From positions 289,463 to 353,462 of the forward strand of contig MKUO01000018.1 in assembly GCA_001897855.1 (NCBI GenBank): a stretch of 64,000 bases of DNA. Direction: 5' to 3'. Origin of the DNA: Bacteroidetes bacterium 43-93 (lineage in GTDB: Bacteria > Bacteroidota > Bacteroidia > Chitinophagales > Chitinophagaceae). The notes below the pieces were generated by a model. The model saw nothing but the letters and a program-made list of their open reading frames with translations. It was not told where the DNA came from and did no database searches. This document shows, piece after piece, positions 55,168-63,055 of the stretch (position 1 is its first letter; every line of letters begins with the position of its first letter). The position numbers and the translations under genes were made by a program.

Positions 55168-55842
55168 TCAGGCAAATTTTTTCAGATATTTTCTTTTATA
55201 CTTTTCAAAATCAGAAGACCTGATATAACCATTATATTCATGCTCATTACGATACCTTACAAATTTCTCCATTATCGAAGGGTTATCGCTATAATCTGCA
55301 ATGATCTCTGCCGGGTTACCCCCAATTACACAATACCCTTTCGGAAAACTCTTCGTAACTACCGAACCGGATGATACCGTTGTAAAATCGCCAAGTACTA
55401 CTCCTGCGTTAATGATAGAACCCATTCCTATTCTACAGTATTTCCCAATTCTCACCTCACTTTCAATATGCTTCCTGATATCCAGCATAAAGTGATTAGA
55501 GCTTATGATACCTACATTGGGTGCAATCTGCGTGTAGTCATCTATAACTATTTTACCTACAGCTTGTATATAGCATCCGGGTGATATGCCGGGTGCCGCA
55601 TCTATACCCACGTATATATTATTAGGGAACCGAACGGTAGAAGTGAAATGCACCGGCCAATAACAGTGCTTATTATGGCCCAAAACTTTTTGCCGATACC
55701 AGGTCTTAAAGTCTACAGGGCTCTCATTGTCCTTTGTATAGTAGATAGGCCTTAAAAAAGGCACTATCCTGCAAACAGCATAGAATATGTCTTCAAAGAT
55801 AAACTTATACAACCGTGCATATATCCTTTTAACGATATTCAT
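55168..55842 (-). CDS. Hexapeptide-repeat acyltransferase (sugar O-/N-acyltransferase)
   Basis: 224 residues: an N-terminal region of about 75 residues with YFKFIFED-like hydrophobic helix content, then a left-handed beta helix with IYVGIDAAPGISPGCYIQ, IAPNVGIISSNHFML (candidate catalytic His) and SVVTKSFPKGYCVIGGNPAEII. It lies 2 bp after the acyl carrier protein gene. It could be the transferase that moves the carrier-bound acyl or aminoacyl group to the sugar, or an ordinary acetyltransferase. Substrate unknown. Confidence 0.8.
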   Translation of the reverse strand: MNIVKRIYARLYKFIFEDIFYAVCRIVPFLRPIYYTKDNESPVDFKTWYRQKVLGHNKHCYWPVHFTSTVRFPNNIYVGIDAAPGISPGCYIQAVGKIVIDDYTQIAPNVGIISSNHFMLDIRKHIESEVRIGKYCRIGMGSIINAGVVLGDFTTVSSGSVVTKSFPKGYCVIGGNPAEIIADYSDNPSIMEKFVRYRNEHEYNGYIRSSDFEKYKRKYLKKFA

Positions 55843-55844
55843 CT

Positions 55845-56084
55845 CTAAGCCTTGTTGCTTATAACAGTTGCGAGGTCACCAATATTTTGTGCATTTAGAA
55901 TATCATCAAGCTCAAACTTCATGTTGAAATTTTTCTCCAACTCGTCTATCAAAAAGAGGTTGCTAATAGAATCCCAACCATCTACATCTTTGGCAGTAGT
56001 ATCTTCTGTTACGGTCAGGCTTTCATTTCTAAATACTCGCTGGCAGATTTTATTGATCTCTTGCAGTACTAAACTTTTATCCAT
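55845..56084 (-). CDS. Acyl/peptidyl carrier protein
   Basis: 79 residues from MDKSLVLQEI; an ATG three codons upstream overlaps the previous stop. This four-helix carrier has the phosphopantetheine attachment serine in GWDSISNLFLIDELE (Ser39). It must be activated by a phosphopantetheinyl transferase encoded elsewhere. It lies between the GNAT gene and the hexapeptide acyltransferase and close to the adenylation enzyme, so it probably carries the amino acid activated by that enzyme and is not the fatty-acid ACP. Confidence 0.9.
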   Translation of the reverse strand: MDKSLVLQEINKICQRVFRNESLTVTEDTTAKDVDGWDSISNLFLIDELEKNFNMKFELDDILNAQNIGDLATVISNKA

Positions 56085-56089
56085 TCTGG

Positions 56090-56833
56090 TCAATTAAAAT
56101 TATAAAATAAGATCAGGCTATTGTGTGGTGTATACCCTATAGATCTATATAATGGCACACCTGCCTGTGTTGCATGCAGACAAACTTCCCTATAGCCTGC
56201 GTTGTAGATAAGTTTCTCTGCCTCATACATCATGACTCTGCCATACCCCTTTTTCTGATGTGCAGGTTCTGTGGCAACCATATAAATACCGGCCTCACTA
56301 CCGCAGAATACCATAATAGTAGATACCGGCATACCGGCGTGTTTGCCCAGCAATAATATAAATTTACCTTCTCCCACAGCATTCATAAATATCTCCCGAG
56401 GTAGGGAGCTACCCTTAAATAGCACATTGCGGGCAACAGCCAGCCATTCGTCTACTTGATCAGCACTCTTACAAACTGAAATATCAAGATCTACATACCC
56501 TCGGGTATTCTCTTCATTTGTCAGCAGTTTGCTCATGTTATGCCATTTAGCAACCGGCATAAATCTTTTTTCTTTCAACAATAATTGCTGTTCTGCCGTT
56601 ATATTATCCTCAACGATCAAGGTTTTACAACTATTTCCCTCAAGCGATATTTTTAAATGCTGCAGTTCTACTTCAGAAAAAATTATTGTAGGAGCATACA
56701 CCATAGACGGCCATTCATTACCTATACTGGTAATGATGTTAAATGGACCAACGTCTGAGGTATTTACCTGTGGGTACCCGGCAAGATAATCATACAGATC
56801 AAACAGATTTTTTACAATAGTACTATTCTCCAT
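56090..56833 (-). CDS. GNAT-family acyltransferase
   Basis: About 247 residues from MENSTIVKNLF; the longer ATG at 56845 overlaps the adenylation gene. The C-terminal half is a GNAT domain with the acyl-CoA pyrophosphate loop EPAHQKKGYGRVMMYEA and the final strand LYRSIGYTP. The N-terminal half may be a second, degenerate GNAT fold. Such proteins can acetylate an amino group or, with a carrier protein, transfer the carrier-bound acyl group. Its position between the adenylation enzyme and the carrier protein points to the second job, as an inference. Confidence 0.8.
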   Translation of the reverse strand: MENSTIVKNLFDLYDYLAGYPQVNTSDVGPFNIITSIGNEWPSMVYAPTIIFSEVELQHLKISLEGNSCKTLIVEDNITAEQQLLLKEKRFMPVAKWHNMSKLLTNEENTRGYVDLDISVCKSADQVDEWLAVARNVLFKGSSLPREIFMNAVGEGKFILLLGKHAGMPVSTIMVFCGSEAGIYMVATEPAHQKKGYGRVMMYEAEKLIYNAGYREVCLHATQAGVPLYRSIGYTPHNSLILFYNFN

Positions 56834-56837
56834 ATCC

Positions 56838-58337
56838 CTACACAAGCTCTTTCAGTGCAACCCTATCTACTTTGTTGCTATTGTTAATAGGGAAGGATTC
56901 CATATTCTTTACCAAATGCGGTAGCATATAATAAGGCAATACCTTTTTTAATGTATCACTTAGCGCATCCACATCTTCACAGTTTTCAAGAAACAAGCAT
57001 ATTTTATCTATTCCATCCTTGTCTTTATAAAGAGTAGCAACATTATTAATTGCATACAACTTTCTTACGGCAGCCTCTATCTCTCCAAGCTCTATTCTAT
57101 GACCATTCACCTTTACCTGGTAATCCATCCTCCCACAGTAATACAGATCTCCTTCTTCATCCCAATAACACAAGTCCCCTGTTTTATAGTACAATTCGCC
57201 ATTGACATTTATAAAACTTTCGGCGTTTTTCTCTGCATTGTTAAGATAGCCTGCAGTAACCTGTTTGCCTGCAACGCAAAGCTGACCTTTGACGCTACCT
57301 GTAACTACAGTACTATTCTCATCAATTATTATTGCCTTTACCTGCAACAACGGCTTACCAATAGCCATCATTTCGTTATAGGACTTTGGCGCAGACGGAT
57401 CAAACTTATATACAGTACACCAAATAGTCGCTTCTGTAGGGCCATATAGATTATATATCTCGGCATTCGGCACACAAGGTTTCCACTTTTGTATATCTGC
57501 AACGTTGGATGCTTCTGCCGTTAAAATGCAATATTTAACAGCAGGCAGTTCTATCCTGTCAAAATAAGGCTTCAAATAGGTAATAATGGAAGGAACCAGG
57601 CAAGCAAAACTTATTTGCTTATCCCTCAAAATCTTCAGCACGTTAATATATTTGATGCCCTCGGAAGAAACTGTATAGGTACATGCACCATATACCAAAG
57701 GCACCACAAAACTGGCTATCGATACATCAAAGGTAAACTCAAACATTTGCAGAAACTTATCTGCTGCTTTTATCTCAAATCCTAATGCATCAAATGAAGT
57801 GATGAATGCGTCCAGGTTTTCGTAGCAGATGGGCACACCCTTTGGCACCCCTGTACTACCCGATGTAAAAAGTATGTACAGTAGTGTTTGCTCGTCTATA
57901 TTTTGTGTTAGGTTTAAGGAACCAGCTACAGACACATTAATAGCGTCCACATCAATTGCTCTTAATGTTTCGTAACCCTCAACAACATCTCCTGTACAAT
58001 TGATCAAAAGTGCCGCTTCCGCGTTTTTCAGTATAGTATTATTTCTCTCAAGAGGTAAATACCTGTTTATCGGCACATATGCTTTACCGCTAAACCAGCA
58101 AGCCAATATTGTTGCATAAGTGTAAATACTGTTTGCTACAACAATACCGACAGTATCCCGTGTTGGGGAATCAGCATTTATTAGAGGTAAAATCTTACTT
58201 ACAAGTTCGTTCAGCTGCGCATATGTATAATATTCATTGTTGATGCAAAAAGCATTACGTGTTCTATTTTCCTGAATAGAATGATACAACCTGGAAATAA
58301 AACCAACATTACTCATCTTAATACTTTTTTCTTTCAA
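56838..58337 (-). CDS. Stand-alone amino-acid adenylation enzyme (AMP-binding, DltA/NRPS A-domain type)
   Basis: 499 residues, full length for one A domain. Core motifs are A3 FTSGSTGVPKG (157-167), FDVS (203-206), A5 NLYGPTEATIW (296-306), A7 YKTGD (384-388), A8 GRMDYQVKVNGHRIELGEIE (402-421) and the A10 lysine in NKVDRVAL (K489). Asp204 fits the Asp that holds the alpha-amino group of amino-acid substrates. The enzyme should activate an amino acid with ATP and load it onto the nearby carrier protein. No condensation or thioesterase domain is present. Specificity is not predictable by eye; D-Ala, Gly or Ser are examples only. A second Met (58316) is an alternative start. Confidence 0.88.
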   Translation of the reverse strand: MKEKSIKMSNVGFISRLYHSIQENRTRNAFCINNEYYTYAQLNELVSKILPLINADSPTRDTVGIVVANSIYTYATILACWFSGKAYVPINRYLPLERNNTILKNAEAALLINCTGDVVEGYETLRAIDVDAINVSVAGSLNLTQNIDEQTLLYILFTSGSTGVPKGVPICYENLDAFITSFDALGFEIKAADKFLQMFEFTFDVSIASFVVPLVYGACTYTVSSEGIKYINVLKILRDKQISFACLVPSIITYLKPYFDRIELPAVKYCILTAEASNVADIQKWKPCVPNAEIYNLYGPTEATIWCTVYKFDPSAPKSYNEMMAIGKPLLQVKAIIIDENSTVVTGSVKGQLCVAGKQVTAGYLNNAEKNAESFINVNGELYYKTGDLCYWDEEGDLYYCGRMDYQVKVNGHRIELGEIEAAVRKLYAINNVATLYKDKDGIDKICLFLENCEDVDALSDTLKKVLPYYMLPHLVKNMESFPINNSNKVDRVALKELV

Positions 58338-58367
58338 GAACGTAGTCAGGATTTTTCGTCGCTTTAC

Positions 58368-59228
58368 TTATCTAAGGCCCTTGCTGTTTTTAATATGATT
58401 TAGCAACAACAGTATGTGTTCTTTGACAACGTCATACCTTAATCGCAACGCATAAAAAACAATTCGCTTAATAGTAGCTTTTTTGTTGCCGGATAAAATT
58501 CGGACAACTTCCGATCGCTCAAGCGGGCAATCAGGAGAAAGCAGATATTTAAACTTAATATCTGAGTAAGTAACCGCAAATTTTTTGCGGCTGTTAACTT
58601 CCTGCTCATCGTGTTCTCTATACCATACAATGCCATCCGGCATTAACAATACAGGATTCTTTTGCGCAAGTCTATGCCACATATCAAAATCACCTACCAT
58701 CCTTATCTTTGAAAACCCACCAACCCGGTCAAAAACATCTTTTCTTATAATAGATGATAAAGGCGCTTTATGAAAAAGCCCGGGGCCATCGTAATTATAC
58801 TCATACGCTTCTTTAGGTGATAGCAACAAGGGAAATGGTTGCCTGATATCCTGGATTAATGAGCATAACCCCCAACCTGCATCAGGATTAGCCTCCATCA
58901 TCGATACTAAAACCTGTAAGCCATGCGGGTATATGTAATCGTCAGAATCAACATACTTCAAATATTTACCGCTTGCCAGTGACGCAGCTCTATTTCTGTT
59001 AGGATAATCGCCAAGATTCTTTTCGTTAACAAAAAACTTAATCCGTTTATCTTTAGCTGCATAGCTTTGGGCTATCTCTACGGTTTTGTCGGTCGAGCCA
59101 TCATCAACTATGACTAGTTCAAAATTCACGTATGTTGAGGCAAGGACACTTTCTATCGCATTTGCAATGTATTTTTCTCTACAATACGATGTCATTAATA
59201 CACTAACAAGTGGTGCATTAGAGGTCAT
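58368..59228 (-). CDS. GT2-family glycosyltransferase
   Basis: 286 residues of the GT-A fold. It has SVLMTSYCREKYIANAIESV, VIVDDGSTD, the DxD-like YVDSDD metal site and MVGDFDMWHRLA. The inverting enzyme acts on the cytoplasmic face with an NDP-sugar. Its start overlaps the stop of the preceding GT4 gene (4 bp). Donor unknown. Confidence 0.9.
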   Translation of the reverse strand: MTSNAPLVSVLMTSYCREKYIANAIESVLASTYVNFELVIVDDGSTDKTVEIAQSYAAKDKRIKFFVNEKNLGDYPNRNRAASLASGKYLKYVDSDDYIYPHGLQVLVSMMEANPDAGWGLCSLIQDIRQPFPLLLSPKEAYEYNYDGPGLFHKAPLSSIIRKDVFDRVGGFSKIRMVGDFDMWHRLAQKNPVLLMPDGIVWYREHDEQEVNSRKKFAVTYSDIKFKYLLSPDCPLERSEVVRILSGNKKATIKRIVFYALRLRYDVVKEHILLLLNHIKNSKGLR

Positions 59229-60394
59229 ATCCGTTCATTATTTTTTTGCCTGACTTTTCTTAGCCATGAAACAATACTGTTAGGTAACCATGCTTTATCC
59301 AGCCTGTCATATGCCGAAGCTACTACAGCGGATGTGTCTTTTTTGCTCTTATTATCATGAAGTATAGATTGCCACACAGCTGAAACAGCCTTCACACTAA
59401 ACAGATCTGAAGATTTGGCAGCAGCATTTTGCGACATTTCATTCAGGTGGTTTCTATTTTTATATAGCTTTTCAATTTTAGACACATAGGCAATAGCATC
59501 ATTAATTGGCAAGCGGTATCCGGTTGTACCATCCATCAAAATATTAGTAGAAATAGTAGGTAAGTCAGAAACTAATGGTACTACTCCGGCTTTCATAGCC
59601 TCTAATAGTGCTAAAGGAGTACCTTCCTCTGTTGAGGGTAATAACAATAAGTCATTTTTTTTATAAACCTCCAGCATATCAGCGTTGTCTACCACTTCTC
59701 TATGATGCACGTTTGGTTTTGAAATCCAGGTATCAAATTCAGATGTTATTCTACGAGCTATAACCGTCCACTTGACGCTATACCCATCGTCTGCAAGTGC
59801 GTTATCTATTTTTGGCAGCAATTGAAAGCCCTTTTCCTCTGTCATCCGTCCTACAAACAATACGCTCAGGTCTTCACCGCCAGTTTGCCTATCGATGAAA
59901 AAATCACGCGTCATAGGAGGTATATAAACTATATCCTCTTTTCGTTCCGGCAAAAGTTCAACCAGCTTTTGTTTCATTAGCTCCGAAACACATACAAACT
60001 TATCTATCCTCGGTGCGCTATTAATAGCAAGTTCGTAGTAATAATTATAATCTCCATGAAGAATGGCAATGACCTGTTGTGATAATTGTTCTGTCCTTAC
60101 CAACTGGTAATCAACAAGGTCATTCAAAACAATTGTGTCGGCATCAAAATCTGTTATGTGCCTTTTTAGCTTCTGAAAAAGATGATACTTACTATCGTTT
60201 CTTCTATATCTAATAACAACATGCTTTATACCTTTTAATAGCTCCGGATCTATGCCAATCCAATCTTCACTGTGGGTAATGATTAATAATGCATCCCCTC
60301 CTGCAGCAATAATACTATGGCAAATATTACTACAGTTCACAAAACATCCCCCCATCACATTTGGCAGAATAAAACAGGCCCTCACTTCAGACAA
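59225..60394 (-). CDS. GT4-family glycosyltransferase
   Basis: 389 residues, GT-B. The N-terminus ACFILPNVMGGCFVNCSNI is followed by VLNDLVDYQ, and the donor half has LSVLFVGRMTEEKGFQLL, YSVKWTVIARR and LLLPSTEEGTPLALLEAMKAGVVPLVS (E-x7-E). The C-terminal tail of about 40 residues is basic (SWLRKVRQKN). Donor unknown. Confidence 0.88.
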   Translation of the reverse strand: MSEVRACFILPNVMGGCFVNCSNICHSIIAAGGDALLIITHSEDWIGIDPELLKGIKHVVIRYRRNDSKYHLFQKLKRHITDFDADTIVLNDLVDYQLVRTEQLSQQVIAILHGDYNYYYELAINSAPRIDKFVCVSELMKQKLVELLPERKEDIVYIPPMTRDFFIDRQTGGEDLSVLFVGRMTEEKGFQLLPKIDNALADDGYSVKWTVIARRITSEFDTWISKPNVHHREVVDNADMLEVYKKNDLLLLPSTEEGTPLALLEAMKAGVVPLVSDLPTISTNILMDGTTGYRLPINDAIAYVSKIEKLYKNRNHLNEMSQNAAAKSSDLFSVKAVSAVWQSILHDNKSKKDTSAVVASAYDRLDKAWLPNSIVSWLRKVRQKNNERI

Positions 60395-61405
60395 TTATCT
60401 TGTTAAGCATTTAATAAAAAAAATAGCCTTATCCTTCATATTGAGCCTTTGTAAAAAAACCTTATCACTTAAAGCTTGTTTTATTGCATTCAAGCTATGT
60501 TGTAGATCTACACGATAATATCTTTTTGCAACGTTCAAAAAGGCAGCTTCGAGATATGCTATCAAACCTTCTTTTTTCACGTACTTGGCTTCAAGATCAT
60601 ACGCAGATCCGATGATCTGCTTCAGCCGTTTGTACTCTTCTATAGTTAGATGTCTTCTGTTAAACAGTTTTGCATAAACAACTTCATCAAAAGTACCCTG
60701 CAATAACCCCGGCAAGATCGAATTAATGTATTCTATTCTTATTAAATCCTCATTTATTCTCTGCTTGTCCTTATTCACCTGAGTTGCTTGACTCTCGTGC
60801 ACGCGGTAGTTAACAAGTACTTCCTGCACATTTGCAAATTTCAAGCCCTTTATAGCTGCATCTGTCCAAAATTTATAATCCTCTGCATACGCTATAAAAC
60901 GATCGTCGTATTTTAGAGTTGCCGTTCTGATATCATTGGCTTTAAACATGGCGGTAGAGTTGGCTAATACATTTTCACTTACAAAACTCACCTTTATTTC
61001 CTCATCCTTTTCAGGGTAGTTTTCAACATTGCCGCTATCCATTTTCCTCATCCACCCGCCCACAATTGAAACTTCCGGATGCGTATTGAAATAATCAATC
61101 TGCTTTTCAAAACGTCGGGGTTCTGCTACATCATCAGCATCCATTTTAGCTATATAAGTTCCACTCGCCAAACTCAAACCCTTATTGTTGGTTTCAATTT
61201 TCTCTAAGTTGCATTCATTTTCAACATACAGAATTCTCTTGTCTGTAAATGATAATACCGTCTCTTTAGTATTATCTGTCGACCCGTCATTAATAACTAT
61301 CAACTCAAAATGCGGATACGTTTGATCTAATATACTCTGTATTGTTTCGGCGATATATGCACCAGCATTATAAGCAGGCATCAATACCGAAATAAGAGAA
61401 GACAT
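60395..61405 (-). CDS. GT2-family glycosyltransferase
   Basis: 336 residues. The GT-A domain has ISVLMPAYNAGAYIAETI, LIVINDGSTDNT, the metal site KMDADDVAEPRRFEKQI and FIAYAEDYKFWTDAA. It is the WcaA-like type common in O-antigen clusters. The C-terminal 100 residues are helical and basic. It lies 9 bp after the fucosyltransferase gene. Confidence 0.9.
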   Translation of the reverse strand: MSSLISVLMPAYNAGAYIAETIQSILDQTYPHFELIVINDGSTDNTKETVLSFTDKRILYVENECNLEKIETNNKGLSLASGTYIAKMDADDVAEPRRFEKQIDYFNTHPEVSIVGGWMRKMDSGNVENYPEKDEEIKVSFVSENVLANSTAMFKANDIRTATLKYDDRFIAYAEDYKFWTDAAIKGLKFANVQEVLVNYRVHESQATQVNKDKQRINEDLIRIEYINSILPGLLQGTFDEVVYAKLFNRRHLTIEEYKRLKQIIGSAYDLEAKYVKKEGLIAYLEAAFLNVAKRYYRVDLQHSLNAIKQALSDKVFLQRLNMKDKAIFFIKCLTR

Positions 61406-61414
61406 TAACTAACG

Positions 61415-62290
61415 TTAGAATATTAACCAGTCAACAGGTATTCGCTGACGAACGTCATTATTTAGTTCCTGCGCAGCAAACCACTTCCCAGGGGCAACCA
61501 CTATCTTATTTGGATTTGCATTAAGCCATGCTGCCCACCAGCTGAAACTGCTGTTGGCAATTATATTATGCTTGCACAAACTCATTAAATGCATATCCTG
61601 CCAGCTGTCATCTCCGTGATTACCCTGCACAATTTCCATATTGCTAAACAAAGGCAGAAAATTACTTTTTGCCCATTCTACATCATCACTGAATACAAAA
61701 TAATAAGGTTCATCAACATTTGTATTCAAATATCGGATACCCGACCTATAGTATTCTATATCGCACACTCCGTGATGTACGCTTGCTGACGATAACGATA
61801 CATAATCCCCTCTACGAAGATGAATTGCAACGGGAGTTTTTGTTGATGTTATAGATGTCGCTACTACCTCAGACTGTTCATTCAATGATTGTTTAAAAAC
61901 AAACCCTTCTTTTATGATTTTTGACAAATCTTTGAAAAACAACTCACTCTGCCAATATCCATCCAGATAAATATCTTTTTTATCCTTTAATATTGTTTTG
62001 TCATTACCTTCTCTAAAATAGATCGGTACCGGCAATCCCAACTTCCTCTTTATTCTATACCAATAAGATGTATTTTGAAATAACTCAAGCTGATAGCTAT
62101 TTGCGACCTGGTAACTTAAATTAAATAAACCCAATTCAAATTTTCTTGGGGTTACATCCTTCCCAAAAGGCTGATTATAAAAAGATAAATCAAGAAATAG
62201 TTCGGTATTTAACTTTTCAGAATATGCTTTACCAATTGCATACTGAAACATTTGATTACCTAAACCACCTTGAATTTTGGAAATAATCAT
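61415..62290 (-). CDS. GT11-family alpha-1,2-fucosyltransferase-like enzyme
   Basis: 291 residues, full length. GT11 hallmarks are IQGGLGNQMFQYAIG at the N-terminus, the HLRRGDYV motif that binds GDP-fucose, YFVFSDDVEWAK and NSSFSWWAAWLN. It adds fucose from GDP-fucose, usually alpha-1,2 to galactose. GDP-fucose synthesis genes (gmd, fcl) are not in the window. Its start overlaps the stop of the methyltransferase gene by 4 bp. The block from here to 63,060 is more AT-rich than the housekeeping part. Confidence 0.92.
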   Translation of the reverse strand: MIISKIQGGLGNQMFQYAIGKAYSEKLNTELFLDLSFYNQPFGKDVTPRKFELGLFNLSYQVANSYQLELFQNTSYWYRIKRKLGLPVPIYFREGNDKTILKDKKDIYLDGYWQSELFFKDLSKIIKEGFVFKQSLNEQSEVVATSITSTKTPVAIHLRRGDYVSLSSASVHHGVCDIEYYRSGIRYLNTNVDEPYYFVFSDDVEWAKSNFLPLFSNMEIVQGNHGDDSWQDMHLMSLCKHNIIANSSFSWWAAWLNANPNKIVVAPGKWFAAQELNNDVRQRIPVDWLIF

Positions 62291-62985
62291 TTAGATTTTT
62301 TCCATTTACTTTCCAAAACAAATATGCTGTTGATATAAGTATCAGCGTATAACATATAGCCCTGTTCTTTAAGGAAATCAATTAAAGTACTATTTTTCAC
62401 CCCATTCCCAGTTTCCGAATAGCTGATAGTCTCAACACAAATAACAGTAGGGGCGCTTTTTGAATAATTAATTGATCTAATTATGGCCTCGTCTAGCCCT
62501 TCTACATCTATACTTAACAAATCAGGGAATCTACCGTTAAAGTGTTGATTAATAATAGAATCTAAGGTTAATACTTTAATAGGAGTTTTTGAAACGATCT
62601 TAAAATCATATTCGGTTGTTAACTTTATTGCCTCTTCCTCAGAAAATGTATTTAACGTTGGAGTGCTCATGGTGTAAAAATCAAGTATTTCATTTTTATT
62701 ACCGACCCCACAATTGAGATTTATATCCCTACCTCTGGTCTCTGCAAATTTCTTATACAGACTGGGATCTGGTTCTATATTAATTCCTGTAGATCCATTT
62801 TCGTAAAATATGGCTGTGTTGTTTAAATATTGTGGATGATGAGCTCCAACATCAATATATGATGGGTTTATTATGCCTATAGCATCGAAAATAAATTTAA
62901 TTATTATATCTTCTCCACTTTGAGAAAATGATTTTTGCCAATTAGGCCTTTCTTGTTTGAAGTAGTTGGAAACTCTTTTTATCAT
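62287..62985 (-). CDS. FkbM-family methyltransferase
   Basis: About 232 residues from MIKRVSNYFKQ; an ATG 14 codons upstream (63027) is the alternative. The SAM-binding region is YIDVGAHHPQYLNNTAIFYENG with NIEPDPSLYKKF, and a further motif is LLSIDVEGLDEAII. This is the FkbM pattern. Members O-methylate sugars or polyketides, so here a methylated sugar hydroxyl in the glycan is the likely product. It sits between the ABC ATPase and fucosyltransferase genes. Confidence 0.88.
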   Translation of the reverse strand: MIKRVSNYFKQERPNWQKSFSQSGEDIIIKFIFDAIGIINPSYIDVGAHHPQYLNNTAIFYENGSTGINIEPDPSLYKKFAETRGRDINLNCGVGNKNEILDFYTMSTPTLNTFSEEEAIKLTTEYDFKIVSKTPIKVLTLDSIINQHFNGRFPDLLSIDVEGLDEAIIRSINYSKSAPTVICVETISYSETGNGVKNSTLIDFLKEQGYMLYADTYINSIFVLESKWKKSK

Positions 62986-63055
62986 ATTATTTCTATGCAA
63001 TAAAACTCGATTTCTTGATGAAAACACCTAGGATAAACATACACAGTTTACCATA

